64,000 nucleotides of DNA from an uncultured Flavobacteriaceae bacterium (GCA_943842245.1 CALTAJ010000001.1:620001-684000), one strand, 5' to 3'; shown: positions 18,290-28,181, counted from the first letter of the stretch. Numbers and translations: made by a program. Notes: generated from the sequence alone by a model not told the origin.

Positions 18290-19240
18290 ATGAAAATTCT
18301 CAAGACTTTAATTATTGGAAGTGGTCCAGCAGGATACACAGCTGCAATTTACGCAGCACGCGCAGACTTAAATCCAGTCCTTTATACCGGTATGGAACCT
18401 GGTGGACAACTAACTACTACAACTGAAGTAGATAATTTCCCAGGCTACCCTGAAGGTGTCGATGGACCGACCATGATGGTTCAATTACAACAACAAGCTG
18501 AACGGTTTGGAACCGATGTTCGTATTGGATTTATTGATAAAGTTGAGTTTTCAAAAGATCCAGGAGAGACTCATAAAGCATATACTGAGGATGGAACTGA
18601 GTTACGTGCTAGTACAATTATTATTAGTACGGGAGCTACAGCTAAATATCTTGGTTTACCAAGTGAACAACGCTTACGTGGCGGTGGAGTTTCTGCATGC
18701 GCTGTTTGTGATGGATTTTTTTACAAAGGTCAGGAAGTTGCAATTGTTGGTGGTGGAGATACAGCAGCTGAAGAAGCTACATATCTGGCTAAAATTTGTT
18801 CTAAAGTAACTATGTTAGTTCGAAAAGATACAATGCGTGCATCCAAAGCCATGCAACACCGTGTAACCAGTACAAAAAATATTGATCTTAGATACAATAC
18901 TGAGATTGATGAAGTTCTCGGAGATCAAGTTGTAGAGGGACTCCGTATGAAAAATAATAAATCTGGATTCACCGATGAAATTTCTATAACTGGTTTGTTT
19001 ATTGCTATTGGTCACAAGCCGAATACTGATATTTTTAGAGGACAATTAGAAATGGATGATTCGGGGTACTTAATCACTAAAGGGAAAACAACAGCAACAA
19101 ACGTTCCTGGGGTTTTTGCTTCTGGCGATGTTCAAGATAAAGAATATCGTCAGGCGGTTACCGCTGCTGGCACAGGCTGTATGGCTGCATTAGATGCAGA
19201 ACGATATTTGCAAAACGTAAAAGAGCTTGTAAAAAGCTAA
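18290..19240 (+). CDS. trxB: Thioredoxin reductase
   Basis: Uses NADPH and FAD to reduce thioredoxin in the cytosol. With the ATG at 18290 (the track uses a TTG two codons upstream) the protein has 316 residues, normal for the low-molecular-weight type. The FAD-binding loop is GSGPAGYTAA (10-19). The redox-active pair is CAVC (137-140). The NADPH loop is GGGDTAAEEA, and the C-terminal FAD motif is GVFASGDVQD. It converges with the ABC-F gene, seven bases apart. Confidence 0.95.
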   Translation: MKILKTLIIGSGPAGYTAAIYAARADLNPVLYTGMEPGGQLTTTTEVDNFPGYPEGVDGPTMMVQLQQQAERFGTDVRIGFIDKVEFSKDPGETHKAYTEDGTELRASTIIISTGATAKYLGLPSEQRLRGGGVSACAVCDGFFYKGQEVAIVGGGDTAAEEATYLAKICSKVTMLVRKDTMRASKAMQHRVTSTKNIDLRYNTEIDEVLGDQVVEGLRMKNNKSGFTDEISITGLFIAIGHKPNTDIFRGQLEMDDSGYLITKGKTTATNVPGVFASGDVQDKEYRQAVTAAGTGCMAALDAERYLQNVKELVKS

Positions 19241-19247
19241 ATTTATA

Positions 19248-21149
19248 TTAATCCAAAAGTAGTTGGAGTTTTTCCCACTTTTTCATCAAGTTTTCTAAAT
19301 CTCTCTTTTTTGTTTGATATGTATCAAAAAAATTGGTTTGACTAATAGTAGTTTCATAATTTATTTCAAGATCAAAATCTATTTTTTTAATCTCTTTTTC
19401 CAAGTCTGAAATTTGTCGTTCTAGTTTTGATATTTTTTGTTGTGCTCCACGAATTTCTTTTTGCCTCTTGTAGGAGTTTTCCTTTTCTTTAATCGGTTTT
19501 TTTATTTGGTCTTTACTCTTTTTTTCTAGTTCTTTTATGGAAGAAAATTTTTGATCTTCCAGATATGCATTTATATCTCCTAAAAAAGTTTTGACTTCGC
19601 GTTGTTTAAATGAAATCACCTTTTCACAAAGTCCTTGAACAAAGTCACGATCGTGTGAAACCAAAATTAGGGTTCCTTTAAACTTCTTCAAAGCTTGCTT
19701 GAGTACGTTTTTAGAAGCAATATCTAAATGATTGGTTGGTTCGTCCATCACTAGAACATTAAAAGGCTGAAGTAGTAATTTACATAAGGCTAAACGATTT
19801 CGCTCTCCTCCAGATAGAACATGAATCTTTTTATCAACTGCATCTCCTGGGAAAAGGAATGCCCCTAATAAATCACGAACCTTGATCCTGTTCTCTGGAG
19901 TTGCAGAGTCTTGAGCAGATTCAAGTACTGTTTTTTTACCATCTAAATAGGTTGATTGATTTTGAGCAAAATAGCCAATTTGAACATTGTGTCCCAATCT
20001 TACTTTTCCCTTACTTTCAAGTTCTCCTACTAAAATTTTTGCAAGAGTAGACTTCCCTTGGCCGTTCTGACCGACAAAAGCGATCTTTTCACCTCTTTCA
20101 ATATCTATATTTACTGAATCAAGTACATGTTTATCACCAAAAGACTTAGAAATGTCTTTAGCTTCTAAAATTATTTTTCCTGGTTGATGTGAAATAGAAA
20201 ATTCAAATTTAATTTTTCTACTCTCCTCAGGGTCAATCTCTATTCGATCAATTTTATCCAATTTTTTTATTAGTGATTGAGCCATACTTGCTTTTGATGC
20301 TTTAGCACGAAAACGTTCAATTAGTTTTTCTGTTTGTTGAATCTGTTTTTCCTGATTCTTTTGAGCGGCTAGCTGTTGAGTACGAAGTTCTTTTCGAATT
20401 TCCATATACTTCGAATATGGTTTTTTAAAATCAAAAATGCGCTGATGAAGAATTTCTATAGTCCTATTTGTAATTTGATCAAGAAACATCCTGTCATGAG
20501 AGACCATTACTAAAGCACCCTTAAAATTTTTTAGGAATTGCTCTAGCCAAATAATAGATTCTATATCCAAATGATTAGTTGGTTCGTCAAGTAAAAGAAT
20601 ATCGTTGTCTTTCAAAAGGAGTTTAGCTAATTCAATTCGCATTCGCCATCCTCCAGAAAAAGTATCTGTTGAAGCATTTAAATCATTCATCGTAAATCCA
20701 AGTCCTAAGAGTATTTTTTCAGTTTGAGACTGGTAGTGATACCCTCCAATCATTTCAAAACGATTGTTTAATTCATTCAACTCGTCCAATACTTCCATAT
20801 ATGATTGACTTTCGAAGTCTTGGGTTTCCTCCATAATTTTATGGATTTCTTCCTGTCGTATCTCTACTTTTTTAATTTCTTCAAAAGCTAAATAGGCCTC
20901 TTCTATAACTGAACGCCCGTTGTCAAAATCAAGGTCTTGAGGTAAATACCCGATTTTACAATTTTTTTCTAATGCAAAGCTTCCTGATGTTGGCTGATTC
21001 TCAAGAGTCATTAACTTTAACAAGGTTGATTTGCCAGCACCATTCTTTCCAATTAAGCCAACATGGTCTCCTTTTGCTAAACGAAAAGATATTTGATCAA
21101 AAAGAGTTTCTCCTCCAAAGCTGACCGTAATATTATGTGCGTTAAACAT
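19248..21149 (-). CDS. ABC-F family ATPase (translation factor type)
   Basis: A 633-residue soluble protein with two ABC ATPase domains and no membrane domain. The first domain has GKNGAGKST and FSGGWRMR; the second has GQNGQGKST and LSGGERNR. The linker between the domains is rich in Lys/Gln, as in the P-site tRNA interaction motif region. A charged coiled-coil C-terminus (about 530-633) resembles Uup/YheS. ABC-F proteins act on ribosomes to resolve stalled or perturbed elongation complexes, and some protect against antibiotics. It overlaps the upstream FAD oxidoreductase gene by eight bases. Confidence 0.92.
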   Translation of the reverse strand: MFNAHNITVSFGGETLFDQISFRLAKGDHVGLIGKNGAGKSTLLKLMTLENQPTSGSFALEKNCKIGYLPQDLDFDNGRSVIEEAYLAFEEIKKVEIRQEEIHKIMEETQDFESQSYMEVLDELNELNNRFEMIGGYHYQSQTEKILLGLGFTMNDLNASTDTFSGGWRMRIELAKLLLKDNDILLLDEPTNHLDIESIIWLEQFLKNFKGALVMVSHDRMFLDQITNRTIEILHQRIFDFKKPYSKYMEIRKELRTQQLAAQKNQEKQIQQTEKLIERFRAKASKASMAQSLIKKLDKIDRIEIDPEESRKIKFEFSISHQPGKIILEAKDISKSFGDKHVLDSVNIDIERGEKIAFVGQNGQGKSTLAKILVGELESKGKVRLGHNVQIGYFAQNQSTYLDGKKTVLESAQDSATPENRIKVRDLLGAFLFPGDAVDKKIHVLSGGERNRLALCKLLLQPFNVLVMDEPTNHLDIASKNVLKQALKKFKGTLILVSHDRDFVQGLCEKVISFKQREVKTFLGDINAYLEDQKFSSIKELEKKSKDQIKKPIKEKENSYKRQKEIRGAQQKISKLERQISDLEKEIKKIDFDLEINYETTISQTNFFDTYQTKKRDLENLMKKWEKLQLLLD

Positions 21150-22209
21150 CTATATTTTTTGGATTGCTAAAATAAGTTTCAAATCGATCAATCGCTAGTT
21201 CAGGATATAATTTTTTTTTCTCAAACACAAACTTATACATCCATTTTGCCAGTAAGGGCCCCATTAAAACCCCTCTAGATCCTAAACCATTAAAAATATA
21301 AAGATTCTTTTGTTTTGGATGAGCTCCTAACAAAGGACGACGATCTTTGACTGTGGGTCTAATGGCTGCTTTATGGTCAACTACCTCGAATGGGGAGTCT
21401 AAAAAACTTTTTAACTTTACCAAAATCCAATCTTTTCCTGATTTAGTTGGTTTTGAAGTTTTATCTTTTCGATCAAAATTTGCACCTACCCAAAACAGGT
21501 CTTTTTCAATTGGCACAATGAAAAGTCCAGCTTTTATTATTTTTTTTTGAGATAACACTTTTGAACGGATATGTAAAAACTCTCCTTTAGATCCCTCTAA
21601 TGGAAGGTACGAAAACCAGGGATTCCTTTTGAGTTGAAAGCCTTCACAAAAAACAATATATCTAGCTTTAACATTCTTATATTCAATTTTATTATTAATA
21701 AATTTTAATTCCCCGTAGTCAAATTCTTTTTGGCTAAATGAATTTGAATCTAATTTTTTTTTAAACCCTTCTAATGTTTTACTAATATCTAATTTTCCTA
21801 CATTTTGAAGTTTTGCATATCCAAAATTATCATTTATCCCTTTATTGGCATCAGTGTTAATTAATGGAGATAAAAAACGATCCAATCCCTTTCTATTTGA
21901 TGCTACAGTCCAGTCATTGTGATTAGATAATTGATTAAAATAATAAATGATAGGTATTTTTTGAAATACATTTATATTATATTTTTCTTCAAAAAAGCTA
22001 TAAGTAGAAATTGCTTGATCAAAAAATTCTTCTCCTCGCCATGACATTGTGTATCTCTTCAGTACAGTTGGATTAAAAACTCCACCTGCGTTTTTACTTG
22101 CTCCTTCTCTTTCATTAGTTATAATAAGAAAGTCTTTTTTATGTTTTTGTAATTCAAGAGCACAGTGAAATCCTGCTAAGCCAAAACCTACAATTATAGC
22201 GTCTTTCAT
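21142..22209 (-). CDS. FAD-dependent amino-acid oxidase-type oxidoreductase (DAO fold)
   Basis: A 355-residue flavoprotein of the D-amino acid oxidase/glycine oxidase superfamily. The N-terminal FAD loop is IIVGFGLAGFHCALEL (about 5-20), followed by GGVFNPT, a substrate domain, and a C-terminal IFNGLGSRGVLMGP that matches the FAD/substrate-closing motif of DAO enzymes (compare MnmC C-terminal domain and ThiO). The substrate is unknown; a modified tRNA base or a small amine are both possible. It overlaps the following ABC-F gene and lies after the terminator of the gld operon, so those two form a separate unit. Confidence 0.8.
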   Translation of the reverse strand: MKDAIIVGFGLAGFHCALELQKHKKDFLIITNEREGASKNAGGVFNPTVLKRYTMSWRGEEFFDQAISTYSFFEEKYNINVFQKIPIIYYFNQLSNHNDWTVASNRKGLDRFLSPLINTDANKGINDNFGYAKLQNVGKLDISKTLEGFKKKLDSNSFSQKEFDYGELKFINNKIEYKNVKARYIVFCEGFQLKRNPWFSYLPLEGSKGEFLHIRSKVLSQKKIIKAGLFIVPIEKDLFWVGANFDRKDKTSKPTKSGKDWILVKLKSFLDSPFEVVDHKAAIRPTVKDRRPLLGAHPKQKNLYIFNGLGSRGVLMGPLLAKWMYKFVFEKKKLYPELAIDRFETYFSNPKNIDV

Positions 22210-22224
22210 ATCTCTATAAATATC

Positions 22225-22257
22225 AAAAAAAAAGCGCTATTGTTTCCAATAGCGCTT
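22225..22257 (-). terminator. Strong intrinsic terminator of the gldKLMN operon
   Basis: AAGCGCTATTG-TTTC-CAATAGCGCTT forms an 11-base-pair perfect hairpin (22232-22257). On the minus strand it is followed by a run of T (the A run at 22225-22231). It lies 20 bases after the gldN stop and just before the FAD oxidoreductase start, cleanly separating the two units. Confidence 0.88.
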
Positions 22258-22276
22258 CAAGTTATATTGTAAAAAT

Positions 22277-23185
22277 TTAATTGTTCCACATATCTTGTTC
22301 AAAATCACGAATGACTGACTTGATTCGCTCTGATTCAATTAATTGACGTAATGCATCCTCGTATATATATTCTTTGACCTCACGGTCTTCATAAACATTT
22401 TCTTCCTTATAAATTGAAGAGTTAAAGCGTCTTGAATTAAGCATCATATCAAATGTTATTGACTTTGAAGAATTTTTGGTGTTAAAAACTCGATGCTTGT
22501 TTAAGCTTTCTCTAGCATCTGGGAACCATACCCAAAATAATGGAAGAATATCCGGATCCTCCGAACTTTCTGAAAGAGTTGAAACATCCTGTGCTCCAGG
22601 GGCAATTCCTAATAAACGATATCTAAGTTCTCCCAAACGTTTGTTAAAGTACCATGTCCCTTTTATGAAATATTGAACTACTTTAAATGAATCAATTATA
22701 TAAACATCATAGTCATCTTCTGTTAATTCTTCTTCAGAAATAATACCAGAATTTATTTTTTGTCTAGCTTCTTCTGTAATTTTTCTGTCTTCAAGTTTTA
22801 CTGCCAAATCATCGTAAGTAAGTTTTTCATTGAAATAATCTGTTTCATAGATTTCTGTAATATTCCCTTCTTGAATATTATCCATTAAAACTCTAAATAG
22901 TGATTGTCGATCACTTGACAAATAGCCATTATTTACAGAAGGATAATAATATGGAAAGTTAATTCTTTCGTCTAAATCAATAACCTCCCAAATTGTTTTT
23001 GACCAAAGAATATCTCTATCATCAACATAACCATACTCAACGGGATTTGAATTATTTGCTAAAGTCTGTTCGTAAAGTAGCCCAACTTCTTGAGGTACTT
23101 TAGCGTTTAACAAGTTTGACTGACCAATGGCACTGTTAAAACCAATTAAAGCGAAGATTGAAGTTAAAAATAAAATATTCTTCAT
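22277..23185 (-). CDS. gldN: Gliding motility / type IX secretion protein GldN
   Basis: A 302-residue periplasmic protein, matching GldN (PorN in Porphyromonas) in length and position. It has a signal peptide ending in NSAIGQ, an N-terminal SKTIWEVIDLDERINFPYYYP segment typical of GldN, and a central WYFNKRLGELRYRLLGIAP. GldN forms the periplasmic ring with GldK that couples to the GldLM motor of the type IX secretion system. It is the last gene of gldK-L-M-N, 12 bases after gldM and before a strong terminator. Confidence 0.94.
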   Translation of the reverse strand: MKNILFLTSIFALIGFNSAIGQSNLLNAKVPQEVGLLYEQTLANNSNPVEYGYVDDRDILWSKTIWEVIDLDERINFPYYYPSVNNGYLSSDRQSLFRVLMDNIQEGNITEIYETDYFNEKLTYDDLAVKLEDRKITEEARQKINSGIISEEELTEDDYDVYIIDSFKVVQYFIKGTWYFNKRLGELRYRLLGIAPGAQDVSTLSESSEDPDILPLFWVWFPDARESLNKHRVFNTKNSSKSITFDMMLNSRRFNSSIYKEENVYEDREVKEYIYEDALRQLIESERIKSVIRDFEQDMWNN

Positions 23186-23197
23186 AAGTGGAACAAA

Positions 23198-24775
23198 TTA
23201 ATTAACTGTAATTGATATTGGAGATGTTTGTCCTAGTTTATAACTCGGATTTGATGGAATTATTACTTCGATATCAGAAATAATTACAGTTTGTCCGTTT
23301 TTGATTCTACTTAACATAGATTTTGCCTTTTTATCTAACCTATTCCCTTGAATAACAATACTAGTTTGTCCTGGCGCTCTAAAACGAAAGGATTTTGTGC
23401 GTAAGGGTAAATCAAAATCAAAATCTTCTAATCTAGCTTCCACTGTACCCCTTTCTAAGCTTGATTTTGGGATTGAAAAAGATCCAGATTTTCCTCTGAA
23501 ATATCCTGCAGGCTTTGGAATTTCCTTGATTCTAAAAGTTGAGACTGATGAGACTCGTTTACCATCAGGAAGTGTTCCTGAAACGTTTATTTTTACTTCT
23601 GTTCCCTTAGATGGAAACACATTATATTTACTCCCGCGGACACGTTTTAAACCAGGCGCTGATGCTTTCACTTTACTATCTTGAATACCAGGAATTGAAA
23701 TAGTCATTGGGTTTTGAACACCTCTGTAAACAACATTCATTTTATCAGCTGAAATTACTGCTGAATTAGGTTTGGAAATTACAGTATATGTCTGGCTAAC
23801 ACTGATTTTAGATTCCTCACCATCATTTAAAAAAATTAAATCCCCTTCAATTAAATGATCTCCAGGATTTCCAGCTTTCACATTTAATTTCACCCCTCCA
23901 GGGATCAAATCATAATCCTCTTCATTAAGTTCTCTTCCATCCAGTGTAAGAGCAACACCATTTGGATTTTGAGCACCTCCTTTTCTTCCTAAAATTACGC
24001 TTCCATCAAATTTTTCTCCTTGATAATAAGCTCCTTTTTCAGTAACAAGTAAACTAGTATAATTAGACTGATTAACCTTAGAAGACATCTTCAATTCCTT
24101 ACCCATTAATGTTGCAAAAACATCATGTTCAGTTTGACGAATATCATTTTGCATCATTGTAAGTTTTGCTAAAGATGATATTAAAGGAAAACCTTTAAAG
24201 CTTGCATCTAACCATGGCTCATCAATATCATCCCTATTTTTGATGTTATTGTTTTGGTCACCAGTAAAAAACCGTGCTTCAACCATATCAATTGATTCAG
24301 GGTACCGACTACCAAATACTTGAATTACATGCATCTTGTATTCTTGAATCATATCAATAAAATTATTTTTTGATTCTTCTGATCCTTCTTTGAACCAAAT
24401 AACATCTAAGGCTTCTCCTTTGTCCATTTGAGCAAATTCTTTAAGGTCAGGATCTTTTTCTCTTTGCTTCTCTGTGATGGTAGTTTTTATTTCTTCGATT
24501 GAATTAAAGAAAGCATCAGATTCTTTTTTTATTTGTTCAGCGGTTCTTTTATGTGCAATCCACTTACCTCCTTTTTCTTCTGCATTTACAAGAATATTTT
24601 CTAAAAGTGCATTATTACTTTCATCTACACGAACATTGGCATCTGATATCTTTTCATACATTTGACCAAATCCATCAAGTACTTCTTTGCTTACATTAAG
24701 TGCAAGCATGGTAATAAACACCAAATACATCAGGCTAATTAGTTTCTGCCTTGGGGTTTCTTTAGCTCCAGCCAT
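23198..24775 (-). CDS. gldM: Gliding motility / type IX secretion protein GldM
   Basis: A 525-residue protein with a short cytosolic start (MAGAKETPRQKL), one membrane helix (LISLMYLVFITMLALNVS) and a long periplasmic part of several beta domains. It is the rotor/shaft of the proton-driven GldLM motor, reaching across the periplasm to the GldKN ring. Length and N-terminal sequence are those of the family. The start lies six bases after the gldL stop, so the motor pair is tightly coupled. Confidence 0.95.
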   Translation of the reverse strand: MAGAKETPRQKLISLMYLVFITMLALNVSKEVLDGFGQMYEKISDANVRVDESNNALLENILVNAEEKGGKWIAHKRTAEQIKKESDAFFNSIEEIKTTITEKQREKDPDLKEFAQMDKGEALDVIWFKEGSEESKNNFIDMIQEYKMHVIQVFGSRYPESIDMVEARFFTGDQNNNIKNRDDIDEPWLDASFKGFPLISSLAKLTMMQNDIRQTEHDVFATLMGKELKMSSKVNQSNYTSLLVTEKGAYYQGEKFDGSVILGRKGGAQNPNGVALTLDGRELNEEDYDLIPGGVKLNVKAGNPGDHLIEGDLIFLNDGEESKISVSQTYTVISKPNSAVISADKMNVVYRGVQNPMTISIPGIQDSKVKASAPGLKRVRGSKYNVFPSKGTEVKINVSGTLPDGKRVSSVSTFRIKEIPKPAGYFRGKSGSFSIPKSSLERGTVEARLEDFDFDLPLRTKSFRFRAPGQTSIVIQGNRLDKKAKSMLSRIKNGQTVIISDIEVIIPSNPSYKLGQTSPISITVN

Positions 24776-24781
24776 TTCTTT

Positions 24782-25429
24782 TTATTTTTTTGACATAGCA
24801 TTTAGCATGCCACCATAAACATTATTCAATGCTGCTAAATTAGCAGATAAACTTTCCATTTGAGCTCTGAGTTGTTGAGCGTCTTGATTTATCTTTTCTT
24901 TTAACTCTGAATTTCCTTTAGCATTTGAAACTTGCTGCTGATAATTTGCATTCAACTTTTCCAATTGTCCAGCAGCTTTAGATAGTTCTTGAGAATAATT
25001 TTCAGAGGCGTTAATTGCATCAGAAGCTGGTGATAAAGCTTTTGCTGAATTTTCTAAGCCTTTAATACTTTTAGCCAATGAATTCATCAAATTAACATCA
25101 AGTTTAGCTTCTTGCATTAATGCATCAATTTTCGATGAAAGACCCTCTTCTCCGCCACCTGAGGTCTTGGTTGGTCCTCCTGCTTTAACCTTTTTTACAA
25201 AATCAGTGTGTTCTTCTTTAATCTCACCTGTATTTAAAGCTGAGACTGTAAATATAAGTGCTTCAGTTCCTAATCCTAATCCTAGAACTAGTCCTCCTGT
25301 GATAGGACCTATTTCAAGGTGTAATATTTTGAAAAGCGCCCCAATAATTACAACGGCTCCTCCGAGTCCAAATAGCATATGCATAGCTACTTTACTTCTT
25401 AAACGTTTGTTTAAAGCTTTATCTGTCAT
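24782..25429 (-). CDS. gldL: Gliding motility / type IX secretion motor protein GldL
   Basis: A 215-residue inner-membrane protein with two N-terminal membrane helices (about 17-35 and 41-65) and a cytosolic coiled-coil tail. GldL forms the stator that uses the proton gradient to power type IX secretion and gliding. In the helices Lys34, His37 and Glu56 are spaced like the conserved protonatable residues described for GldL, while Phe20 stands where a Tyr is common. It lies between gldK (94-base gap) and gldM (six bases). Confidence 0.94.
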   Translation of the reverse strand: MTDKALNKRLRSKVAMHMLFGLGGAVVIIGALFKILHLEIGPITGGLVLGLGLGTEALIFTVSALNTGEIKEEHTDFVKKVKAGGPTKTSGGGEEGLSSKIDALMQEAKLDVNLMNSLAKSIKGLENSAKALSPASDAINASENYSQELSKAAGQLEKLNANYQQQVSNAKGNSELKEKINQDAQQLRAQMESLSANLAALNNVYGGMLNAMSKK

Positions 25430-25523
25430 TTTAATTTATTTTTTATTTTTTAAATATAGGTGAAATAATTATATTTTTATTTAATGATTAACTTATAAAT
25501 TACTGCAAAAATACTGCACTTTA

Positions 25524-26912
25524 CTATTTAACTTTAACTTCTTGAGTACCCAAATAATCCTGAACTGTTCGAAAGCCTATATAACTTCTTGATGTATCAG
25601 AATATTCAAAGTCTCTAGAGCTTACTCGTAAAAAATAAGCTACATCTTTCCATGAACCTCCTCTTACAACTTTTCGTTCTTCTTCAGTATTAGACATATT
25701 TGGATTTAAAGAAGATACATATTCATAAGCTCCGGCGTTGTAAGAAGAATTAGTCCATTCAGCTACATTTCCAGCCATATTATATAAATTGTAATCATTA
25801 GGAAGATACGATTTGGCTTCAACAGTATACACCGCTTGGTCTACAGCATAATCTCCCCGTAAGGGTTTAAAATTTGCAAGAAAACAAGCCCTATCATTGA
25901 GCAAATATGGGGATCCCCATGGATATGTTCCAGAAGGAATTCCACCTCGTGCAGCGTATTCCCACTCTGCTTCGTTAGGTAAGCGGAAACGACTAACATT
26001 TGGTTGTCCTTTTTCACGTTGATAGCCATTTTTAAATTTAGTTCTCCAATTACAAAATGCAACTGCCTGAGTCCAAGAAACACCAACAACGGGATAATCT
26101 TGATAAGCAGGGTGAGAAAAATAATCGTTATGCATCGGTTCATTGTAAGAGTATGTGAAGTCTTTAATCCATACAGTTGTATCAGGATATATTTGAACTT
26201 CTTCTCTTTTAATAAAAGGCTCTCTATCAATAAATTGCTGACGATTTCTCTTTGATTCAGCAGCAGCCCCTTCAGCATCAAACCAAGTATATAAATATTT
26301 TATTTTTTCAACATCTAACTTCATTTCACCATTATACCACAAATCTGGTGGTAGATAGAGTGAATCCATAATTCTGGCATAATTTTTATCTGTGTAATCT
26401 TCTGTATCCCAAGTTAAATCAGCATCCCAATTCAAAGCCCTCCCAGCATACAAGTCTTCATTCACATCGTAATATGATTCACGCATATACTTTTGGTATT
26501 CGCTTAACTTTGTAGTATCGGAGTCTTGAAAAACAAATTCACCTATACCGTCTTTATTATCTTCTCCGAGTCCTAAATCTTCTGCTTCTCTTGCAAGCAT
26601 AGCCAAGGCTATAGAATCCTTAACCCAATAAACAAACTGGCGATATTCGCTATTGGTAATTTCTGTTTCATCCATATAGAAAGATGGGACCGTAACAGTT
26701 TTTGCTGGGGCGTTTTGCAATTGCGCTAAATCCTCATCTGATTTTCCCATTATATAAGCTCCACCTTCAACAAGGACCATCCCATAAGGCTTGTCTCCAA
26801 ACCACTTTTTTTGTTTTACTCCAATGAGTTCACCTCTGTTTTTGTTACCGCATGAAACTACTGTAGAACAAAGTGTTAATAAAACTAAAAGTTTTTTCAT
26901 TAAAAATCTCAT
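25524..26912 (-). CDS. gldK: Gliding motility / type IX secretion lipoprotein GldK
   Basis: A 462-residue lipoprotein (signal ending STVVSCGN) with a formylglycine-generating-enzyme/SUMF1-like fold. Visible are PSFYMDETEITNSEYRQFV, VVGVSWTQAVAFCNWR, RLPNEAEWEYAARGG, GNVAEWTNSS and VVRGGSWKD near the end. GldK makes a ring with GldN at the outer membrane and is required for secretion of T9SS cargo and adhesins. It heads the gldKLMN operon. The start could also be the Met four codons downstream, closer to the lipoprotein signal. No T9SS sorting-domain cargo protein was recognised in this window. Confidence 0.95.
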   Translation of the reverse strand: MRFLMKKLLVLLTLCSTVVSCGNKNRGELIGVKQKKWFGDKPYGMVLVEGGAYIMGKSDEDLAQLQNAPAKTVTVPSFYMDETEITNSEYRQFVYWVKDSIALAMLAREAEDLGLGEDNKDGIGEFVFQDSDTTKLSEYQKYMRESYYDVNEDLYAGRALNWDADLTWDTEDYTDKNYARIMDSLYLPPDLWYNGEMKLDVEKIKYLYTWFDAEGAAAESKRNRQQFIDREPFIKREEVQIYPDTTVWIKDFTYSYNEPMHNDYFSHPAYQDYPVVGVSWTQAVAFCNWRTKFKNGYQREKGQPNVSRFRLPNEAEWEYAARGGIPSGTYPWGSPYLLNDRACFLANFKPLRGDYAVDQAVYTVEAKSYLPNDYNLYNMAGNVAEWTNSSYNAGAYEYVSSLNPNMSNTEEERKVVRGGSWKDVAYFLRVSSRDFEYSDTSRSYIGFRTVQDYLGTQEVKVK

Positions 26913-27029
26913 TAAACGCGTATTATGCTTTTAATAACATAAAACTACTTATTTTTTCTTTATAAACTATTATGCACAACAAATGACTTCAAATTAAGTA
27001 AGTCTTGATACTAATTTAATATATAAATA

Positions 27030-28181
27030 TTAGTTAATCCTTTTGATTGCATTGAACCATCTTTCTGGAATGAAATCATTAACTGTGGACTCATAATCAT
27101 TTTTTGTGCATGCTATTAACGCTGAAGTTTTTATTTTATTATCCAAATGGGTATCATTTGTTAATTCCATCCACCAACGATTACTTTTTTCACTTTTATA
27201 AAAAACAATGGTTTGATCAGAAAGAGTTACTGAATATTTTAAAAATCCTTCCTTAATATTAACCGGGTATTCATCAAATCGATATTGGACACCTTCTATA
27301 AAATACCAAACAATCTGGGCTGCTAACTGGTTCATCATGGGAGTAGATGGCAACTCATATAATCCAATAAATCCGACCCGATCACTAATTCCAGCATATC
27401 TGCTTAATGCGCAAATAGTTCTTGAATCTATTCCATTGGGCTGACCTTTGAGTGGATCAGCAGTAGCCTCCCAGGACAAACATTTCATGTCAAAACCTAC
27501 AATATCAGCATCTCTAAAAACAGGTTCTACCAATTGCGTGTCGTCCAAAACTTGCCCTAATCTAATTCCCTCGAAATATAATTTATCCATTAGGTCTTTT
27601 TCCTCGATAGCACAATAATAATTCTGAAAACCTAAATTGGTATAGTTATTTAACACATTTGGTTTCTCCATAATAATTTTACTCATGTAAGAACGACCTG
27701 AAATCAATTCATCTTCTTGGGAAAAGTCAAATGATCGATCAACTGAAACCATGTTGACTAACTGGTTAAACTCCTGAAAAACTTGGTATAAAGGAAAAAT
27801 AAGATCATGGCTGCCGCCAATAAATACAGGGATAATATTCATTTGTTTTAAATGATATCCAATCTCTTTAATTGCAAAATAAGTATCCTTAATCTTAGCC
27901 CCATTAGATAAATCTCCTAAATCGGCAATCTTTATATTCCAATTTCCAGGATATAATTCATAAAATGTTCGCCGGAATTGATTTACATCATATACAGGAT
28001 TTGCAAAAAAACTATTTCGCTGTTCAGACAAACCAATGATTGCTATCTCTAATCCTTTTAACTCGGGCAAACCAGATTCTACCGTGTGAATATCAATATT
28101 TTTACCTACTACTTGCTTGGGAAGCATAGAAAGACCTGAAATAACTTCATTATTTACAGGAAGTAATAAATCTAAACTCAT
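27030..28181 (-). CDS. Arginase/formiminoglutamase-fold protein with eroded metal site
   Basis: A 383-residue member of the ureohydrolase (arginase/agmatinase/HutG) superfamily. The first metal motif is kept as GGSHD (122-126). The second, normally DAHxD, reads DRSFD (148-152), with Ser in place of the His. The third, normally SxDxDxxDP, reads FDMKCLSW, keeping only one Asp. The rest of the fold is recognisable (IPVFIGGSH, RYAGISDRVGFIGLYE). Such homologues next to gldK and topA are common in Flavobacteriia, often annotated formimidoylglutamase. The ligand changes argue against ordinary Mn-dependent hydrolysis. Its ATG overlaps the stop of topA (ATGA), so it is co-translated with topA. Confidence 0.8.
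   Translation of the reverse strand: MSLDLLLPVNNEVISGLSMLPKQVVGKNIDIHTVESGLPELKGLEIAIIGLSEQRNSFFANPVYDVNQFRRTFYELYPGNWNIKIADLGDLSNGAKIKDTYFAIKEIGYHLKQMNIIPVFIGGSHDLIFPLYQVFQEFNQLVNMVSVDRSFDFSQEDELISGRSYMSKIIMEKPNVLNNYTNLGFQNYYCAIEEKDLMDKLYFEGIRLGQVLDDTQLVEPVFRDADIVGFDMKCLSWEATADPLKGQPNGIDSRTICALSRYAGISDRVGFIGLYELPSTPMMNQLAAQIVWYFIEGVQYRFDEYPVNIKEGFLKYSVTLSDQTIVFYKSEKSNRWWMELTNDTHLDNKIKTSALIACTKNDYESTVNDFIPERWFNAIKRIN

Noticed and set aside
18284-18290. TTG start for trxB and, on the other strand, a TTG start for the lipoprotein at 17466-18290
   Set aside because: ATG codons at 18290 and 18209 give a standard TrxB N-terminus and a proper lipoprotein signal, and they remove the overlap of the two genes.
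18507-18809. 100-residue ORF inside trxB in another frame
   Set aside because: Shadow of the TrxB coding sequence.
25841-26281. 146-residue ORF in another frame within gldK
   Set aside because: Its sequence is that of an out-of-frame read of a well-supported gldK; no domain is seen.
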